Of a DNA stretch of 64,000 nucleotides, positions 60,301 to 64,000 are shown piece after piece (within the stretch, counting starts at the first letter, position 1; every line of letters begins with the position of its first letter). Source of the stretch: Amylostereum areolatum (lineage: Eukaryota > Basidiomycota > Agaricomycetes > Russulales > Stereaceae). Where the stretch lies: positions 1 to 64,000 of the forward strand of contig SAXG01000107.1 in assembly GCA_012932865.1 (NCBI GenBank), given 5' to 3'. The notes below the pieces were generated by a model, which was given only the letters and a program-made list of their open reading frames with translations, was not told the origin of the DNA and searched no databases. Position numbers and translations under genes: made by a program.

Positions 60301-63300
60301 ATCTCCGAAGCAATGTCTGAGATGCCTGTGTTCCGGGCCCAACTATTCGACGACGAGGACAATCTCGCTGATATCGACTCGTCGGATGAAGACACGACGA
60401 AGAAGTCCTTCGACTTCACTGGCGAGCTCAAGGCTTTGAACGAGTCGGGTGCCTCAGATAGGAGGAGCTTCGTCGAGCAGCTCGAGACCGCGTTCCGTAC
60501 ACCTGCGAAGTACGACCTAGACGGCTTTGGCCAGTTCAGCTGCATCGCGGACGCTCCCCCGGTCCCGCCCTTGCCCAAGTTCCCCTCGAACGTGTCGCTC
60601 GCACCTACATCGGACTCTCTCCTGAACACCAGCAGCGAAGCGTACAACTCGCTGCTTCCCAGCCCCGAGATATCGATCCCGAGGAAGGAGCGTGGACCAG
60701 AGTCCCTGTACGAAATCTCCCTGCCGCAGTCGGTCAGCACGTCGTCGTTGTCGAAGCCATCAACCGGCGAGCTCAATGTCAACTTCCGCTTCGGCGGCAG
60801 GTCTCCTGTCGAGTCGTCATTCTCCGAGAAGAAGCCGTTGACCCTATCAGACATCATCCCGCCCCCTTCTCATGCCAGGTCAATTTCAATGTCGTCCATG
60901 GTTGAGGAAGATAGCTCGCTTCTGAAGTCCATCATGGATAAGGCCACTGACGATGTTCCGCCTGCTCGACCTCGCTTGGATTCTGACGCGAGTAGCAAGA
61001 GGTGGGCGCGCGACCAGATGACGATCAGCACCCATTCTCGCGCGTCGTCCATGGCCAGCTTCAGCGGATTCGACTCGTTCAACGAGGTTAGGCGTGGCTT
61101 CGAGTTCAGTGATAACCGTCCCGCGTTCTACCCCCCGCCGGCCGCCACGGCTCGCCAGCGTAATCACAACGTGCGGGAGTCGGTCTTCAGCATCGCCTCG
61201 GTCTCGTCCTACGGCGTGGTACTCAACCCTGGTGTCAAGGACCCCTTCGACTATGGTACCTATGATCTCCCTGCCAGGCCGTCGTCCGACGACTTCTCCA
61301 TGTCCATGTCCATGTCCGTCGACGACACATTTGATTTCATCCATCGAGATTCCCGCCGCAAGCGCGTCGACAGCGACGCCTCGAGTTTCTATTTCCGTGC
61401 ACCTGGCCAGCCCATGATGCGTCCCCTTAGCAAGGTCGCGGATCACCGTCGTCGAGACTCGGCGATGTCGACCAACTCCTTCGCTCCACCGGTCAGCCTT
61501 TACAACCGTAGCTTCGGGATTCACCGTCGTAACGATTCGTCCTCGAGCGCCGGCTCCGTTGCCCAAGCGTACGCCATGCATGGCGGGCCCGCCGCGCGCA
61601 TGTCCTGGATGCGTCATCGTGCCGATGCCTCCATGGACTCTGTCTTGAGCGACATGTCGGCGATGCAGCTGGGTCGTCCCGGGTTAGGCGACAAGATGCT
61701 TGATTCAGCTCCGATGTTGTCCGGCCGTCCTGGTCTCGGGGACAAGATGCTTGATTCCGTGCACGACTACGGCATGCCGCTCACATCCATCTCGGCATCG
61801 CCGCCTGAGAGTTTGCGCTCCGAGCGCTTCGCGGCGGACAGGACGTCGTTTGACTACGATTCCATCATAGACGCCACGAACAGGCGTTTCTCAATAATGG
61901 AAGACTCGATCTTCGAGAAGACTGGCCGCAGGACTTCGGTGTCCTCGGAGTCCCTGTTTGGTGGCGATGAATCATACGAGATGCCCAGGTCGCGGTTCCC
62001 CGGCCAGCAGCGCTACAGACCCGTGTCGATCTACACGATCGACAGCAGCGAAGAGAGCCCCAAGCGCGAGGACGATACCATGGTCACCGTAAGTCTTTCT
62101 CCCATGTCTAAAGTGTTCGTATTGCTTATCTGTCCATTAGATGCTCGATGGAGGCCATGTTCGCCGCCGCTCCGTTGGCTCAGTCATGGACGGTTCTCCC
62201 TGTGTTCGCATCGGCAAGCGCAAGCACGGTGCCATCCGCGGACCCCAGCATCGCGTCGCAGGTTCAGATGGCGAGATGGAGCTGGGATCCCCTAACAAGG
62301 CTCGGCTGGTGGACGTCGCCGAAAGTCGTCTCATTACGCAGCCATCCATCGCGTCGACGTCCTCGCGGATCTTCGGAGACGAGCGTATGATCCGCGCCCA
62401 GCACGGACTGCTGCAGCGTCAGAGTTTGGAGGAGAGCTGCCTCACAGCAGACGGAGAGGACTTATCTGGCAGTAAGCCCATCGCTAGCGTTTTGTCGCTC
62501 ATCCCCCTAACGAACAACTGCTTTAGTTTTCTCAGGTCCGGTCTTCACTCGCCCCGGCCGTGCTACTCGCTCCAGGTCCAGCACATACTCTTCTACCAGC
62601 TCTGGCGTCGACACCCCGCCCCTTTCCATGTGCGACAGTTCTCAGTCGTCCAGCGGCGAGTCGCAGTCTAGTATCGATCTCTCCCAGCTCAGCTTCGCCC
62701 TCGTCAACATGACACACCCCATGGCCTCCCGCCCACACCCACGCAGCCGTCAACGCGGTCAGGGTCATCGTCGCCGCATCTCGCAAGCCCGCGCGTCGCG
62801 CTCGTCGGTGTATGAAACCATCCAGGAGGAAATGTCCTCAGCCAACAACTCTCCGGTGGCCAGGCGTTTCCTCCCGCAAGGGGCACCTCTTTCGCCCGTC
62901 GTCGACGACGTAATGGTGGTGGACTCTGACTGCTCTTCGCTGGATTGGGAGAACGAGGGCGATGTCGTCGCCCTTCGCAAGTATTACGCGCTCCGGGACG
63001 AGGCCCACGTTACGGTGGAAGATAGCAAGCGCGCGTGGACCGACACGCCGTTCTCTCTCTTTGCTGTCCAATGTACGTTTGTCTTTTGTCTTGCATTGCG
63101 TATCCTAGATTGACGTTGTTTAACAGCTTTCGATCCTCCTGAGCACCCTGTTGGCATGCGTGCATTGCTTGAGCACTCGCAACAGACTTACGGACCCTTG
63201 CCTTCGGACCTCCGCCCTCGCCGCATTCGCTCTCGCACGTCTTCCCGGGCTTCTCCTTACCCTCAGACTCAGCCTCGCCTGATCAAGGTTTCTATCTCCC

Positions 63301-63711
63301 CGGCCACGGCGCGTCCCTCCCCTGTGCGGCCTGAGTTCATGCTTCAGGAGCGCAACGTCAACCAGAACGTCGCTACTGAGGGCGAGGTCTCCCCGTACGT
63401 CCCGGCTAAGGAGAAGGACAACCAGGGCAAGATGTCGAACGGCCTCCCCGCTCGTCCGCGCGTGGGGTCCACCGCGCGTCGCACGGCTCTTGGCTGGGCG
63501 AAACGCAGTGCTGGACGCGAGAACAAAGAGAACAGGGAGAACGTTTCGTTCGGTACTGGCTCTGCTACGTGGGTTTCCGTTGTATTCTTGTCATAATTAC
63601 AGTGTGCTGACCTACCTCCTTCTCAGGCCTGGTGAAAGTCTCCGCATCAACCGTCCCCGTCCTCGCGGTCGTCCTACGCCTCGCGCCGGCCCCACGCCCA
63701 TCCGTATCTGA
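57353..63711 (+). CDS. Large, mostly disordered protein of unknown function
   Basis: Seven exons joined in frame give about 1,900 residues. The start is MRGTLLSRALPSDTIRARSP at 57353. Introns lie near 58026-58079, 59222-59270, 62090-62140, 62474-62526, 63074-63127 and 63571-63627. The stop is 63709-63711, after TPRAGPTPIRI. Composition is very rich in Ser, Pro, Arg and Asp, with a Lys-rich block (EPKKKKKKEKQ, about 58430-58470), a repeated GRPGLGDKMLDS unit (two copies, 61671-61760) and an SMSMSMS tract. Short ordered motifs that could be conserved are MQWGNTLEEV, DVVALRKYYALRDEA and GWAKRSAGRENKENREN. No catalytic or membrane domain is seen. The many Ser/Arg-type sites suggest a phosphorylated scaffold, but that is inference. 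I do not recognise the family. Confidence 0.8.
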
Positions 63712-64000
63712 AGCCTGCATGAGCCTGTCCCATCCGTATTCCTGTTCCTCGAAAACCCCAGTACACGTCCTACGCCTCACCTTCTGCGCGCTCCGCACGC
63801 TCTTCGCTACCCCGAGCCACGCGCGCCTGTGCTCTATGATATGCTTATTGACTATGCCCCTATCCTGTCTCATTTACGCCTCCTCACGCAACCTCCTCCC
63901 CACATCTACCCCACGCTGCTCACGAACGCGTTGCCCTGTGGGCCCGCGCGAATGCCTTGCTAGATGTTTTGTTGTTGTTGTTACCTACTGTTACGGATGA

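Overview
The window looks like nuclear DNA of a mushroom-forming basidiomycete (Agaricomycetes). Genes are densely packed and split by many introns of about 50-60 bases with GT-AG (sometimes GC-AG) ends. It carries STE3-type mating-pheromone receptors, a 40S ribosomal protein S26 gene and several families known mainly from Agaricomycetes. Exon joins below were read by eye from reading frame, splice signals and comparison between paralogues inside the window; no alignment or database search was run.

Left part (1-14.2 kb): a pheromone-receptor cluster. Four STE3-like genes are present: one cut by the window edge with an apparent 2-base frameshift, one intact (3990-5480), one clear pseudogene (10670-11756) and one intact (12655-14136). 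An intact FAD-dependent halogenase gene (6380-9664) follows receptor 2, and a decayed piece of the same halogenase follows receptor 1, so a receptor-plus-halogenase block was duplicated. No convincing CaaX pheromone-precursor gene was found.

Middle (15.4-33.2 kb): a LysM-like secreted protein, a secreted CBM19-like protein, RPS26, then two tandem 13-exon genes (19023-22941 and 24273-28166) that join a propeller/lectin-like N-terminus to a caspase-like protease domain. They are followed by a Ysc84/SH3 actin-patch protein and a SnoaL-like protein.

Right-middle (33.4-50.1 kb): an array of a basidiomycete protein family of unknown function. One member has been split in its intron by a 12,569-base DNA element (35555-48123) with 26-base perfect terminal inverted repeats and a 6-base TACGTG target duplication. 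The element holds an apparently intact integrase-like transposase, an apparently intact alpha-kinase gene, and broken pieces of ordinary genes (NOC2, eEF1B-gamma, an RPD3-like histone deacetylase and others). It looks like a gene-collecting transposon and is the most striking object here.

Right end (50.4-63.7 kb): a MOV10/SDE3-like RNA helicase with zinc fingers, a second LysM-like secreted protein paralogous to the first, and a large, mostly disordered protein of about 1,900 residues with no recognised domain.
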